DNA from: Simiduia litorea
GTDB taxonomy: Bacteria; Pseudomonadota; Gammaproteobacteria; Pseudomonadales; Cellvibrionaceae
NCBI RefSeq assembly: GCF_042853465.1
Contig: NZ_AP031497.1
Coordinates: 3,782,001-3,846,000, forward strand
Length of the DNA stretch: 64,000 bases
Direction: 5' to 3'
Shown here: one piece after another, positions 45,002 to 54,841 of the stretch
Position numbering within the stretch: the stretch's first letter is position 1
How the letters are laid out: each line of letters begins with the position of its first letter
Notes under the pieces: model-generated
Told to the model about the DNA's origin: nothing
Database searches by the model: none
The model's input: only the letters and a program-made list of their open reading frames with translations
Program-made: the position numbers and the translations under genes

Positions 45002-45538
45002 ATGCAAAACAAGCCGTTTATTCTCGCTGTGGATGGTCACGATGGCACGGGAAAGACCACCCTTACGCGCCGTTTAGCACAAGCACTCAAGGCTGAATAT
45101 GTCCGGCCCTATGGAGATCCGTACGGGCCGGCACTACTCGAGGCAGCAGATGGGAAAGATTTTACTGCCCTCATTGATGTCGCTAATCAAGCTTACCAGC
45201 AGGTGTTGAAGCTGCACGGTGAGAAACCCCTATTAGTTTTTGATCGGCTATGGATCACCTTGTTCACTCTCCTACCCGAAACACACCACCGTCTTTGGAC
45301 ACACCGCCCTGCCACAGCCATTTGTTGGATTGACCTGAACACAACGCTCGCGCGTTTAGCTGATCGAGATGAACAAACCTATCCCAATAGCTGGCATAAG
45401 CGATACGTCGAACTCTACCTACACTTAGGTAAACAATATCAATGCACTGTGATTAACACGCAAATAAATGATGAAGAAAAAGCCTTGGCGCTACTTATCG
45501 ATTGGGCTAGTCGGGAAATTGAGCGCGCAGAAAGGTAA
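45002..45538 (+). CDS. Thymidylate kinase-like P-loop (deoxy)nucleoside monophosphate kinase
   Basis: 178 aa from ATG 45002 (a TTG at 44981 would add seven residues). P-loop GHDGTGKTT near the start, LLVFDRLWITLF (TMK-type DR motif) and an Arg-containing lid ARLADRDEQTYPNSWHKRY. Family transfers phosphate from ATP to a (d)NMP. It is shorter than usual TMK (~205-215 aa) and lies in the cassette, so a dedicated unusual nucleotide may be its substrate. Fourth and last gene of the cassette, 23 bp after the AbrB-like gene. Confidence 0.75.
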   Translation: MQNKPFILAVDGHDGTGKTTLTRRLAQALKAEYVRPYGDPYGPALLEAADGKDFTALIDVANQAYQQVLKLHGEKPLLVFDRLWITLFTLLPETHHRLWTHRPATAICWIDLNTTLARLADRDEQTYPNSWHKRYVELYLHLGKQYQCTVINTQINDEEKALALLIDWASREIERAER

Positions 45539-45641
45539 CTGCAAGGAATACCGAGCCTCCACGTCAAAGCAAACCCTAACCTGAGGCTGGGTCAACCAAA
45601 GTGCATTTATAGGTAATGCCTTTTCTCTTTGTAAACGTTTT

Positions 45642-48053
45642 TCAAACCCGTCGTAAACTGTACACCGCTGAACTGTTAGCAACAATCAACGCTTGGCAGG
45701 CCACAACTATTGCCGCGATAGATATAGCCACGCCGCCAGCCAACAGTGTCACCAGCCCAAGGAACGGCATCTGCTCGGGAAAGAACTTCAAATATTGGTG
45801 AGAAGAAATATACGCCAAGGGCAGCGCAATGCACAAAGAACTCAATACCGGCAACGCAAACTGACGCGCCAGCAGCCAAAAAATATCTACCCATGTGGCA
45901 CCAAATACTTTGCGCAAACCCAACTCCTTTTCCCGTTGCCGGGCGGCGAATACCGCCAAGCCCAGCAAACCAATAACTGCCAAGAGCGCGGCAATACCTG
46001 CAAACAAGCTAATAACGTTACCGATCATGGTGGGGATTTTAAAGAAGCGATTAAAAAAGTGATCTAAAGGCTGCAAACTTATAGGGTCGGTCGGGAAATA
46101 GTCGCGCCAGAGAAGTTGCATATTCTTCACATCGGTCTCGTCAATAGGCGCTGTATATTTTATTGACCAATAGGGGTATGGCCTCGCCTTTATTGAAAAA
46201 GCCATCGGGCGCTTGCGCATGTGGACACCTAGAAAGTACTGCGTTGGTATAACACCGGTCACCAGATAATTGCGTAATATGCCGTCAATTTCAGCCTGAT
46301 AGCGATAACCCATCGCATCGTCTATATCATTAAGCCCCAACACTTCCATAGCCATCTCATTGATCACCACCGGGATGTCATCAACATCTAGCGGCGCCAC
46401 GCTATCCGTGGATTTTTGCAAAAAGGGAATACGATAATGGGAGAAAAAATTTGCGTCCACCTCACCGTGTAACATCTCTTCCTCCGTGCCCGGCAAAACG
46501 CTTGAGCCGCCCACCCGTAAATAGGGGACACTTTCGGCGCCCGTCATTCCCTCTACGCCAGGTAGCTTAAGCAACGCCTGCTGAAACGCGGATAACTTTT
46601 CTGGTAGATGTTCCTGCAGCCTTGGCGCTGTCATTTCTGACAGTATTATTGTGCGCTCGCGCCCGAACACGTCACTTAATGTTTGTAAGAAATTATTTTG
46701 CAACGCGATGACCGCAACCAGAGCCAGGATATAGGTCGCAATGGCAAACTGAGCTGCCACCAACAGCTGGCGCAACCTCGGCACCCGCCCTCGATCTACT
46801 AGCGTGCTATCAGCTAAACCTTTGCGCAGCGCATCACTGGCGCTGTACTTGGCCGCTTGTGCAGCAGGATACATACCCGCCACCAAACCCAACAATGCCA
46901 CCAACACTATTAACTCAGGCACCAACCGAACATAATCGATAGCAACAGATTTACCACTCCAAGCATTAAAAAGCGGCACAATGATTTCCACTAAGCTAAA
47001 TGCCAGCCACGTCGCTACGGCCACTAACAACACAGTTTCCAGCAACAATTGGCGCAATAATTGATGCGGTTTAGCGCCAAAGGTTTTGCGCAAGCCCCAC
47101 TCTCTAGCGCGACTGGCGTGCTGTAAGCTGGCAAGATTGGCATAGTTCAAGGCCGCCGCTAACACCACCAACAAGCCCATTAAGGTTAGGGTTTCATTAA
47201 CTGGAAAGCCGAGTGAATCCCACACTTGTGTATGATGGTATCGTAGCGGCCGAACATTAAGTGCAGAAATATAGGCGCGCTCTTTAGCATCGGCATGACG
47301 CTCAGCAACAGCGTTTACGCTTTGCTGCAGCGCCACAAGATCGGCATTATCTGGCAGCAATAGGTAAGTGAGATCGGTCGGCTGGAGCGATGTCCACTCG
47401 CCAGCGATGGTATATTCAGAGGTCGCTATCAAGGTTGATAGCGAGGTAAAGCTAGTCAGCTCAACATCTGGCATCAGGGAAGAATTAAAGTGGCTATCGG
47501 CACCCACATCGTCAAAAACAGCCACCACGCGCAGCGGCCAGCGTTGATCAAGCTGTAAAGTAAAACCCACAGCGTTCGTCGTTCCGAAGAACGTTCGAGC
47601 ATGGCTAGCACTCAGTGCAACCGTAAAAGGCTTGATTAATTCTGCCGCGCCGCCATGCAGATAGTGAAAATCAAACAGCTCGGTAAAGCCATCATCGACA
47701 AAGCGCAAGCCGAGATGAAAAGCACCGGTGGGCGAATAAATCTTGCGGCGCTCAAACTTACTGCGCACCACGCGCAAAATTCCGGGCACCTCCGCTTGAA
47801 ATAATGGCCCGTAGGCCATGCGAACGTTCGGGTACTGGCTGATGGGCTCGCCCGACGCTGCCGAGAATTGGCTACCAACGGTTACGATGTTGTCGCGTTT
47901 AGCAAACATATGGTCGTGATTCGTTTCATAGCGCACGAATAGAACACTAAACAGAAACACCGTTAAACCAACCCCTAAACCGGCCAGATTAATCACGCTA
48001 AAAAAACGATGCTTGCGCAAATTGCGCAATGCTAAGCGAAGATTAAGCCACAT
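45642..48053 (-). CDS. FtsX/MacB-type ABC transporter permease
   Basis: 803 aa with two FtsX domains: N-terminal helix (RKHRFFSVINLAGLGVGLTVFLFSVLFV) and a MacB-like periplasmic domain, then helices at ~280-400, a second periplasmic domain, and C-terminal helices (AVFAARQREKELGLRKVFGATWVDIFWLLARQF). REKELGLRKVFGA is the signature of this permease group. It forms an exporter of lipids, peptides or drugs with the ATPase encoded 41 bp upstream. Regulated probably by the adjacent two-component system. Substrate unknown. Confidence 0.9.
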   Translation of the reverse strand: MWLNLRLALRNLRKHRFFSVINLAGLGVGLTVFLFSVLFVRYETNHDHMFAKRDNIVTVGSQFSAASGEPISQYPNVRMAYGPLFQAEVPGILRVVRSKFERRKIYSPTGAFHLGLRFVDDGFTELFDFHYLHGGAAELIKPFTVALSASHARTFFGTTNAVGFTLQLDQRWPLRVVAVFDDVGADSHFNSSLMPDVELTSFTSLSTLIATSEYTIAGEWTSLQPTDLTYLLLPDNADLVALQQSVNAVAERHADAKERAYISALNVRPLRYHHTQVWDSLGFPVNETLTLMGLLVVLAAALNYANLASLQHASRAREWGLRKTFGAKPHQLLRQLLLETVLLVAVATWLAFSLVEIIVPLFNAWSGKSVAIDYVRLVPELIVLVALLGLVAGMYPAAQAAKYSASDALRKGLADSTLVDRGRVPRLRQLLVAAQFAIATYILALVAVIALQNNFLQTLSDVFGRERTIILSEMTAPRLQEHLPEKLSAFQQALLKLPGVEGMTGAESVPYLRVGGSSVLPGTEEEMLHGEVDANFFSHYRIPFLQKSTDSVAPLDVDDIPVVINEMAMEVLGLNDIDDAMGYRYQAEIDGILRNYLVTGVIPTQYFLGVHMRKRPMAFSIKARPYPYWSIKYTAPIDETDVKNMQLLWRDYFPTDPISLQPLDHFFNRFFKIPTMIGNVISLFAGIAALLAVIGLLGLAVFAARQREKELGLRKVFGATWVDIFWLLARQFALPVLSSLCIALPLAYISSHQYLKFFPEQMPFLGLVTLLAGGVAISIAAIVVACQALIVANSSAVYSLRRV

Positions 48054-48094
48054 ATTGTTCGCGCTTATCGACTGAGTAAGGTGATATCAAGGTG

Positions 48095-48808
48095 TTAACC
48101 TAGCGCCGGTATCGATAGGCGAGTGCTATCGGTGACTAAGGCGCCATCGTATAAGTGCACAATGCGGTTGGCGTAATCCGCGTGCAGCGCAGAGTGCGTC
48201 ACCATCACGACAGTACTGCCCTGCCTATTGAGGTGCTGTAACATCGCCATGACTTCTCGCCCCTGAGCGCTGTCCAAATTACCGGTGGGTTCATCGGCAA
48301 GTATCAACGATTGCCCACCAACAAGCGCACGCGCGATTGCCACGCGCTGTTGCTGACCGCCGGATAACTCACTGGGGTAGTGATCGGCACGGTGTGCGAG
48401 TGCCACTTGATCCATGGCCTCTAACACCCGCTGCCTTCGAGTTTTGGCATTTAATTTTCGATACAGCAGCGCCAACTCAATATTTTCTGCAACGGTCAAC
48501 TCATCGATTAGGTTAAAATTTTGAAAAATAAAACCTATGTGCTGCTTGCGTAAGTCGCTTAGCCCAGACTCGCGCAAACGCGATACATCACTGCCCATAA
48601 ATTCATAGCGGCCGGCGCTGGGTCTGTCGATCAAACCCAAAATATTGAGTAAGGTCGTTTTACCGCAGCCCGATGGCCCCATGATCGCGACAAACTCACC
48701 CGTGCGCACCGTTAAGTCAATGGTATGTAACGCTTGGGTGCGCAAGCTGGACGCCTGATAAACCTTATCTACATCGGCTAGCATTAACAGCGTATCTGTA
48801 TCAGGCAT
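48095..48808 (-). CDS. ABC transporter ATPase, LolD/MacB type
   Basis: 237 aa from ATG 48808; the longer frame to 48898 would overlap the DUF2306 gene. Walker A GPSGCGKT (44-51), Q-loop IFQNFNLIDELTVAENIEL, signature LSGGQ (148-152) and Walker B LILADEPTGNLDS. Partner of the FtsX-type permease downstream. Confidence 0.93.
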   Translation of the reverse strand: MPDTDTLLMLADVDKVYQASSLRTQALHTIDLTVRTGEFVAIMGPSGCGKTTLLNILGLIDRPSAGRYEFMGSDVSRLRESGLSDLRKQHIGFIFQNFNLIDELTVAENIELALLYRKLNAKTRRQRVLEAMDQVALAHRADHYPSELSGGQQQRVAIARALVGGQSLILADEPTGNLDSAQGREVMAMLQHLNRQGSTVVMVTHSALHADYANRIVHLYDGALVTDSTRLSIPALG

Positions 48809-48854
48809 GCGGCGGTTCTCTCTCGCAAATAAAAGGCTAAGGCAAAGCCTAAAG

Positions 48855-49709
48855 TTACATGACTTTTGGCAACCACATAGCAACAGTTGCGGCGCCAACG
48901 CCAGCAGTGGTCAAGACGATGCACAACATGACCAGCCCAGTCATCGCATGCATCGCAACGGCAGACCCCTTTACCTTAACCCACTGGAAAAGCTCCAATA
49001 TCAATAAGGGCACAAAGTATTGTGCAAAAACCAGTGTGTAGGGAAATGGGCCGGTGAAGTCGTCAAAATTAATACCCGCACCACCGGTTAATATCATCCA
49101 TAGCATAAAAGTAATGCGGAAAAACCAAACCGCGCTCACTACCATAAATAAGCGCAAGGCCCAGCGTTGATGCTCAGCAAAACGTCGCTGCATAGCGCAA
49201 TAGATGGCTAAGCCCGCAAAAGCGATAATCAACAGCGCGTTGAGACTAATGCCCCACCGCATCACGTCACCACCAACAGTGCCGCGGCCCCACACCAAAA
49301 TCAACCCAGCGATGCTAGTAATAACGGCACCTAAAATATACACGCGCCCATTGATGCGATGAAATTTAGGCCAGCGCGAGCGCACCACCGGCATCAACTG
49401 CAAAGAGCCGCCCACGAGCACAACCACCGCCAACACAATGTGCGCCAGCATGGATAGATTGCCGAGCCAATCGCCAGCCACATAGGCGTTTTTACTTTCA
49501 ACGCTCCACCCAGCCAAACCATTTTCGAGCAACATGCCACCGTAGTGAAGCACCACATAAGCGACAAAAATCCACTGCCCTAGAAAGGCAACAGCAAACC
49601 AAGCGCGCCCCGTAAAACTGAGTAATTTTTTTTGCCATAGCGTCGGCGCGCCAACAACCGCTACGTCTCTATGAGCTGGGTTCCGATTCTGTACCGCATC
49701 TAACAACAT
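48855..49709 (-). CDS. DUF2306 family membrane protein
   Basis: 284 aa with about seven membrane helices. RSRWPKFHRINGRVYILGAVITSIAG and AEHQRWALRLFMVVSAVWFFRI are the characteristic conserved blocks of DUF2306, whose His residues sit at helix ends. Function unknown. It lies upstream of the ABC exporter genes in the same direction and is divergent from the two-component genes, so it may share their control. Confidence 0.82.
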   Translation of the reverse strand: MLLDAVQNRNPAHRDVAVVGAPTLWQKKLLSFTGRAWFAVAFLGQWIFVAYVVLHYGGMLLENGLAGWSVESKNAYVAGDWLGNLSMLAHIVLAVVVLVGGSLQLMPVVRSRWPKFHRINGRVYILGAVITSIAGLILVWGRGTVGGDVMRWGISLNALLIIAFAGLAIYCAMQRRFAEHQRWALRLFMVVSAVWFFRITFMLWMILTGGAGINFDDFTGPFPYTLVFAQYFVPLLILELFQWVKVKGSAVAMHAMTGLVMLCIVLTTAGVGAATVAMWLPKVM

Positions 49710-49904
49710 GAGCCATGTCCTTATTTATGGGATATATAGCCATGCTTTGCAAACCAGAGGCCAACTCGTAACCCACTGTTTTTTAAGAGCAAAATGTAAA
49801 TAGCTTTTAGGTGGCGCGCCCATGTGTTCGAAAATGAACACTGAAAGCTGTGTTAAACCGAGCGAACCTGTACGATACCGAACACCTAGGGAGGATTTAA
49901 CACC

Positions 49905-51305
49905 GTGAACAATACCTGCATATTGGTGGTCGACGATGACCAAGACATCCTTACCGCCGCTAGGCTGTTACTGAAACGTCAGGTCGACAAGGTCATCACC
50001 ACCGATCGTCCGGCACAAATCCCTGATTTGCTAGCGGCACACCGGTTCGATGCAATTTTATTGGATATGAATTTTTCGCCTGGCGAGAGCGACGGTAAGC
50101 AGGGTTTTATCTGGCTGAAAAAAATTCTCGCACGAGACCCACACGCGGTTGTCATCATGATTACCGCCCACGGCGATATCAATACCGCCGTGCAGGCGGT
50201 TAAAGAAGGTGCCACAGACTTTATTGCCAAGCCTTGGCAAAATGAAAAAGTCATCGCCACGCTGTCTGCAGCCGTGCGCCTACATCAAAGTTTAAGTGAA
50301 GCGGATCACTATAAACAAAGCCATCGCGCACTGGTGCAGGCCCAGCAGACCAGCGATCACATGCTCGGCCAATCATCCGGCATGAAGCAATTGCGTTCGT
50401 TGATTGCCCGCGTCGCGCCAACCGATGCCAATGTGTTGATCTTGGGCGAAAACGGAACCGGCAAGGAGCTGGTTGCACGCGCTTTACACCAGCAAAGCTT
50501 ACGCGCTCAACAAGTCTTTATGGCGGTCGATTTGGGCGCTGTGTCTGAGAACCTGTTTGAATCGGAATTATTCGGCCATAAGAAAGGTGCCTTCACCGGC
50601 GCTCACACGGATCGTATTGGTCGCCTTGTTGCCGCACAGGGCGGCACGCTGTTTTTAGATGAAATTGGCAACCTGCCTTTACCACTGCAAGCCAAATTAT
50701 TAACGGTGCTGGAAAAACGGCAGGTCACCCCTGTCGGAGGCAACACGCCAGTTGCCATAGATGTGCGCGTCATTTCAGCCACCAACCTTAGCCACAGCGA
50801 CTTAGCCAACGAAGCAAAATTTCGACAAGATCTCTTCTTTAGGCTCAACACCGTAGAGATCAAGGTGCTACCGCTGCGCCAGCGCGCAGAGGACATTTCC
50901 TTAATTGCCGATCATTATGCGCAACTTTATGCGCGCAAGTACCGTAAACATAATCGCCAGCTCTCAGATCAGGCCAACGCGCTCGCTCGACAACACCCTT
51001 GGCCAGGTAATGTACGCGCCTTGCGCCACGCCATCGAGCGCGCGGTCATTCTTGCGGAGGGGCAACACTTAGAGGCGGCAGACTTACAACTCACAGAGGC
51101 AAGCCACCTGCCAGCTAACGAACCACCGGCAGCAGGAGAGACACCTGCGCTGCCCGAGGAAGAGGATTTAGATCTCGAACGCATGGAACAGACATTGGTG
51201 CAGAAGGCGTTGAGTAAGCATCACTACAATATTAGTCAGGCAGCGAAAGCACTAGGTTTAACCCGTGCCGCCCTCTATCGACGGATGGAAAAATATGGCC
51301 TCTAA
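49905..51305 (+). CDS. NtrC-family sigma54-dependent response regulator
   Basis: 466 aa starting with GTG (GGAGG nine bases upstream). Receiver domain 1-~125 with D10-D11 and phospho-acceptor D54; AAA+ domain with Walker A GENGTGKE (181-188), GAFTGA (228-233, sigma54 contact) and Walker B TLFLDE (249-254); C-terminal Fis-type HTH (NISQAAKALGLTRAALYRRMEKY). Activates sigma54 promoters when phosphorylated by the histidine kinase whose gene overlaps its 3' end. The divergent exporter genes are the obvious candidate target. Confidence 0.95.
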   Translation: MNNTCILVVDDDQDILTAARLLLKRQVDKVITTDRPAQIPDLLAAHRFDAILLDMNFSPGESDGKQGFIWLKKILARDPHAVVIMITAHGDINTAVQAVKEGATDFIAKPWQNEKVIATLSAAVRLHQSLSEADHYKQSHRALVQAQQTSDHMLGQSSGMKQLRSLIARVAPTDANVLILGENGTGKELVARALHQQSLRAQQVFMAVDLGAVSENLFESELFGHKKGAFTGAHTDRIGRLVAAQGGTLFLDEIGNLPLPLQAKLLTVLEKRQVTPVGGNTPVAIDVRVISATNLSHSDLANEAKFRQDLFFRLNTVEIKVLPLRQRAEDISLIADHYAQLYARKYRKHNRQLSDQANALARQHPWPGNVRALRHAIERAVILAEGQHLEAADLQLTEASHLPANEPPAAGETPALPEEEDLDLERMEQTLVQKALSKHHYNISQAAKALGLTRAALYRRMEKYGL

Positions 51306-52665
51306 CACACCAAGCGCTAGGCTCTTCCCGCTTAGCGTCAGGCTCAGAGTCGTCCTGCTGGCGCTCACCCTATGCTTAGGGTTGTGGCTTTGGCAGCTGC
51401 CGGGTTATTGGGGCGCAACCGGATTTGCCTTCGCGCTAAGCCTCTGGCAACTAGGGCGGCTCGAACAATCTATCAGCCAAGAGCGCCAGCGTTTTCAGCA
51501 GTTTCTCGTTGCCCTCAAGCAAGGTAGCAGCAACGACTTTATTGTCCAGAGTTACGCCCCACCCGACGACATGCTCGAAGCCTATCAACAGGTGAGCCAT
51601 GCCCTGAACGCGCAAAAAACCGATCAAGCCACACAGCTCCGCTATTATCAAACTTTGGTAGAAAGTAGCCCGGTGCCGCTTTTTTCTCTCGCCGAAGACA
51701 ACCACATCCGCTTGCACAACCACGCGGCTCGGCATCTATTACCCAATCTGACGCGCTGCCAAGAACTCAAACAATTTGGCCTCCCGTTCGCCACCAACAT
51801 CACCGCATTACAGCCCGGTGAACGCCAGCTACTGCTGTTTAATGATGGCACTGAGCAGCGACAATTGATGGCGCAAATGACATGCCTAACGACTGGCCAA
51901 GGGTCGGAAAAGCTATTCAGTTTGCTCGACATTCAACGCGAACTGGAAACAGCTCAGCTGCAAGCTTGGCAAGATCTCGTGCGTGTGCTCACCCATGAAA
52001 TGATGAATAGCATCACGCCCATCGCCTCGCTAGCAAAAACCGCACACAACTTAGCGCAGCATATGCAGGCGACTGTGCCGACGCCCGACGAGGATCTACG
52101 CGACCTACAGGACGCCACCGCGACAGTCGCCCGACGCGCCGACGGCTTGATGCAATTTGTGCAACGCTACCGAAGCCTCACACTTTTGCCGGAACCTAAA
52201 ATTCAAACCTTTAGCGTGCTGGATTTATTTCAACGTTGCCTATCAATCTTTCAACCCATGCACACTTCACAGCACATAACCTGCGCCATAGAGTGCCAAC
52301 CGAAGAACCTAACGCTAGCAGCAGATCCACATTTGCTTGAACAAGTGATTATCAATTTACTGCGCAATGCCCAACAGGCGCTGGAACAAAGTGAGGTCAA
52401 GCCCGGCGCTATTCGCATGCAGGCCAGCATCAACAACAAACACGAGCTTACGCTAAGCCTTAGCGATAACGGTCCAGGGCTTGAAAGTACTAAGTTGAGC
52501 GATATCTTTCTGCCGTTTTACACCACCAAACCACAAGGTGCAGGTATAGGCCTAGCATTGGCACGACAAATCATGACTGTGCACGGAGGCAGCATTACGG
52601 CGAGCAACACGGCAGAAGGCGGCGCGAAGTTTACGCTGACTTTTTATGGCCAGAAATCCATATAA
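51295..52665 (+). CDS. Sensor histidine kinase paired with the NtrC-type regulator
   Basis: 456 aa from ATG 51295, overlapping the regulator gene by 11 bp. Two N-terminal membrane helices (~18-50), a PAS-like region (~120-215), phospho-acceptor H234 in VLTHEMMNSITP, and a HATPase domain (INLLRNAQQAL N-box, DNGPGL, GAGIGLALARQIM, GGAKFTLTF). The very short periplasmic loop suggests a membrane or cytoplasmic signal. Confidence 0.92.
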   Translation: MASNTPSARLFPLSVRLRVVLLALTLCLGLWLWQLPGYWGATGFAFALSLWQLGRLEQSISQERQRFQQFLVALKQGSSNDFIVQSYAPPDDMLEAYQQVSHALNAQKTDQATQLRYYQTLVESSPVPLFSLAEDNHIRLHNHAARHLLPNLTRCQELKQFGLPFATNITALQPGERQLLLFNDGTEQRQLMAQMTCLTTGQGSEKLFSLLDIQRELETAQLQAWQDLVRVLTHEMMNSITPIASLAKTAHNLAQHMQATVPTPDEDLRDLQDATATVARRADGLMQFVQRYRSLTLLPEPKIQTFSVLDLFQRCLSIFQPMHTSQHITCAIECQPKNLTLAADPHLLEQVIINLLRNAQQALEQSEVKPGAIRMQASINNKHELTLSLSDNGPGLESTKLSDIFLPFYTTKPQGAGIGLALARQIMTVHGGSITASNTAEGGAKFTLTFYGQKSI

Positions 52666-53137
52666 CCATTTAACGTTGTGCAACAGGTAAAAGTAGAGAT
52701 AAAGCCATGGAACACTGGAAATAATAAATCTATTTTTCCCTTTTTTAAAAAACAAAATTAGCGCTAAGCAACCACAAAAGGCGATAAAACCATACTCAGG
52801 TATAGGCGCATGATGGTATGGATATTGTCAAACTAACGGTATTCAGCAAGGAACGCTAAAAAGGGAGAAATAACGCTGCGACAGGCAATTACTGTAAAAT
52901 TTGCTAGGTGAAACCTCGCATTACACTGTTGTATAGCACTTTTACTTAGCGCCCAGAAATTAACTGACCAACCTTATCTCCGGGGGAAAGCTAGGCATGA
53001 ACACCCACTAACCATCAGACAGAACGAACAGCTTGTGCCCAGATAGTGATGAGCATCGGCAACTGAAGGAACGAATTCACTGTGACAAGAATCCATGACC
53101 ATACCGCTGCAACAACAGTAAATAGGCATTCCTAGCG
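52666..53137. other. Intergenic region, nothing recognised
   Basis: 472 bp, AT-rich, between the histidine kinase gene and the SARP-hydrolase gene. I see no gene, repeat or clear terminator. Confidence 0.4.
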
Positions 53138-54727
53138 ATGAACATCACCATTAAAACCCTTGGCGAGTTTCGACTGTTTAAAAACAACGAAGAAATATCA
53201 TTACCAAAATCGAAACGATCGAGAGCCCTACTCGCCTTTCTTGCCATGACTGCCAGACCTCATAGACGAGATAGACTCTGCGAAATATTTTGGGAAATAC
53301 CCAATGATCCACGCGGCGCTCTGCGTTGGTCGCTGAGTAAAATTCGCCCTTTAATCAATGACACCACAACGGAAAGACTTATCGCCGATAGAGAGCGTGT
53401 TGCCTTATTAACGCCAGACATTGAACTTGACATACATGTCATGGATAAAAAAATTAGTGAACATACTTTGTCCATCGATGAAATTAAAACCCTATTAAAG
53501 CAACTGGAAGAACCATTCTTAATGGGCATAGATCTTCCAAGCCAAAGCCTTTTCCAACGCTGGCTCGAATCAGAGCGTCATGAAATCAATAAAATGTACG
53601 GCAGAGCTCTAGCCAAACTATCGCTACACCCAAATCTGACACCTCACGAAAAGCTAAATTGGCTTAAATTGTGGCTAGACCATGAACCCTATAACACTAA
53701 GGCTGCGACGATATTGTTAAACCAGTTAAAATTTCTAGATGAGCTATCGGCATTTGAGAAAACATCTGCAGAACTTAGCTTAAGATTCAAAAACGCAGGC
53801 ATGAGTTGGCCCATAAAAATTGATAACAATATAGAGGTCAGCGCGAACGAAAAGAGTCAAACACCGTCCGCCCACGAATTGCTCAATCGCCAGAAAATTA
53901 AGTTTTGCTCAACCAAAGACGGCGTGCGTATCGCCTACGCCTCGGTCGGACAAGGCTACCCAATAGTAAAAGCTGCAAACTGGCTTAGCCATTTGGAACA
54001 CGACTGGGACGCTCCAATTTGGAGTCCGCTATTTCGTGACCTAGCCACTGACCATCATTTTTTACGCTACGATGAGCGCGGTAACGGCCTATCTGACTGG
54101 GACGTAAAAGACATTTCATTCAACGCCTTTGTAGAAGACCTCGAAACGGTCGTTGCCACCAGTAAACTGGAAAAATTTGCCCTATTGGGAATATCGCAAG
54201 GCGCCTCAGTATCCATTGAATACGCTATTAAACACCCAGAAAGAGTAAGCCATCTCATTCTTTTCGGTGGCTATGCAGCCGGCTGGCGCATTGATTCCAG
54301 TGAAGAGCAGATGCGAGAAAGAGAAGCTATTTTAACCTTAACGGAAGTCGGCTGGGGGCAAAGTAACCCAGCCTATCGGCAAATTTTCTCGTCAACCTTC
54401 CTGCCAAATGCGGAAAAAGCAGAACTAGACTGGTTTAATGAATTTCAGCGGTTAACCACCTCGCCCACTAACGCCGTTAGGTTTTTATCGGCTTTTGGTG
54501 ATATTGATGTGCGCCAACAACTGGGGAAAATATCAGTGCCTACACTGGTCATCCACTCTTTAGGGGATCAACGCATTCCTGCTAGTGTCGGCCGAGATAT
54601 TGCTTCACGTATTCCCAATGCTGAGTTCGTAGGTCTTGAAAGCGAAGGGCATTTATTGCTGGGCAGGGAGCCTGCATCGAAGATATTTGTTGATACGGTT
54701 AGAGAGTTTATCGCGAAGAACAGCTAG
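53138..54727 (+). CDS. SARP/BTAD-type transcription factor fused to alpha/beta-hydrolase
   Basis: 529 aa. Residues 1-~95 are an OmpR-like winged helix (TIKTLGEFRLFKNNEEISLPKSKRSRALLAFLA, RGALRWSLSKIRPLI), ~95-235 a BTAD-like TPR region, and ~250-529 an alpha/beta-hydrolase (FCSTKDGVRIAYASVGQG, LRYDERGNGLSDWD, nucleophile GISQGAS with S353, VIHSLGDQRIP acid, EGHLLLGREP His). Such hydrolase domains also occur fused to cyclases and LuxR regulators. It may sense or process a small ester/lactone and couple it to transcription. No signal peptide; monocistronic. Start has only a weak ribosome-binding site. Confidence 0.85.
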   Translation: MNITIKTLGEFRLFKNNEEISLPKSKRSRALLAFLAMTARPHRRDRLCEIFWEIPNDPRGALRWSLSKIRPLINDTTTERLIADRERVALLTPDIELDIHVMDKKISEHTLSIDEIKTLLKQLEEPFLMGIDLPSQSLFQRWLESERHEINKMYGRALAKLSLHPNLTPHEKLNWLKLWLDHEPYNTKAATILLNQLKFLDELSAFEKTSAELSLRFKNAGMSWPIKIDNNIEVSANEKSQTPSAHELLNRQKIKFCSTKDGVRIAYASVGQGYPIVKAANWLSHLEHDWDAPIWSPLFRDLATDHHFLRYDERGNGLSDWDVKDISFNAFVEDLETVVATSKLEKFALLGISQGASVSIEYAIKHPERVSHLILFGGYAAGWRIDSSEEQMREREAILTLTEVGWGQSNPAYRQIFSSTFLPNAEKAELDWFNEFQRLTTSPTNAVRFLSAFGDIDVRQQLGKISVPTLVIHSLGDQRIPASVGRDIASRIPNAEFVGLESEGHLLLGREPASKIFVDTVREFIAKNS

Positions 54728-54771
54728 CTGTAAAAGCACGAACATCAATAGCACGAAAATCCGAATGATAA

Positions 54772-54808
54772 CTGGCTGTTGCTCAATATCCACCTGAGCA
54801 ACAGCCAG
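54772..54808. terminator. Hairpin between convergent genes
   Basis: Perfect 14-bp stem CTGGCTGTTGCTCA / TGAGCAACAGCCAG with a 9-nt loop, centred between the SARP-hydrolase and DUF285 genes. No strong T-run on either side, so a Rho-independent terminator is likely but imperfect. Confidence 0.6.
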
Positions 54809-54841
54809 CGATAAACTTAAAACCTCAATGCCTTGTAGTTA

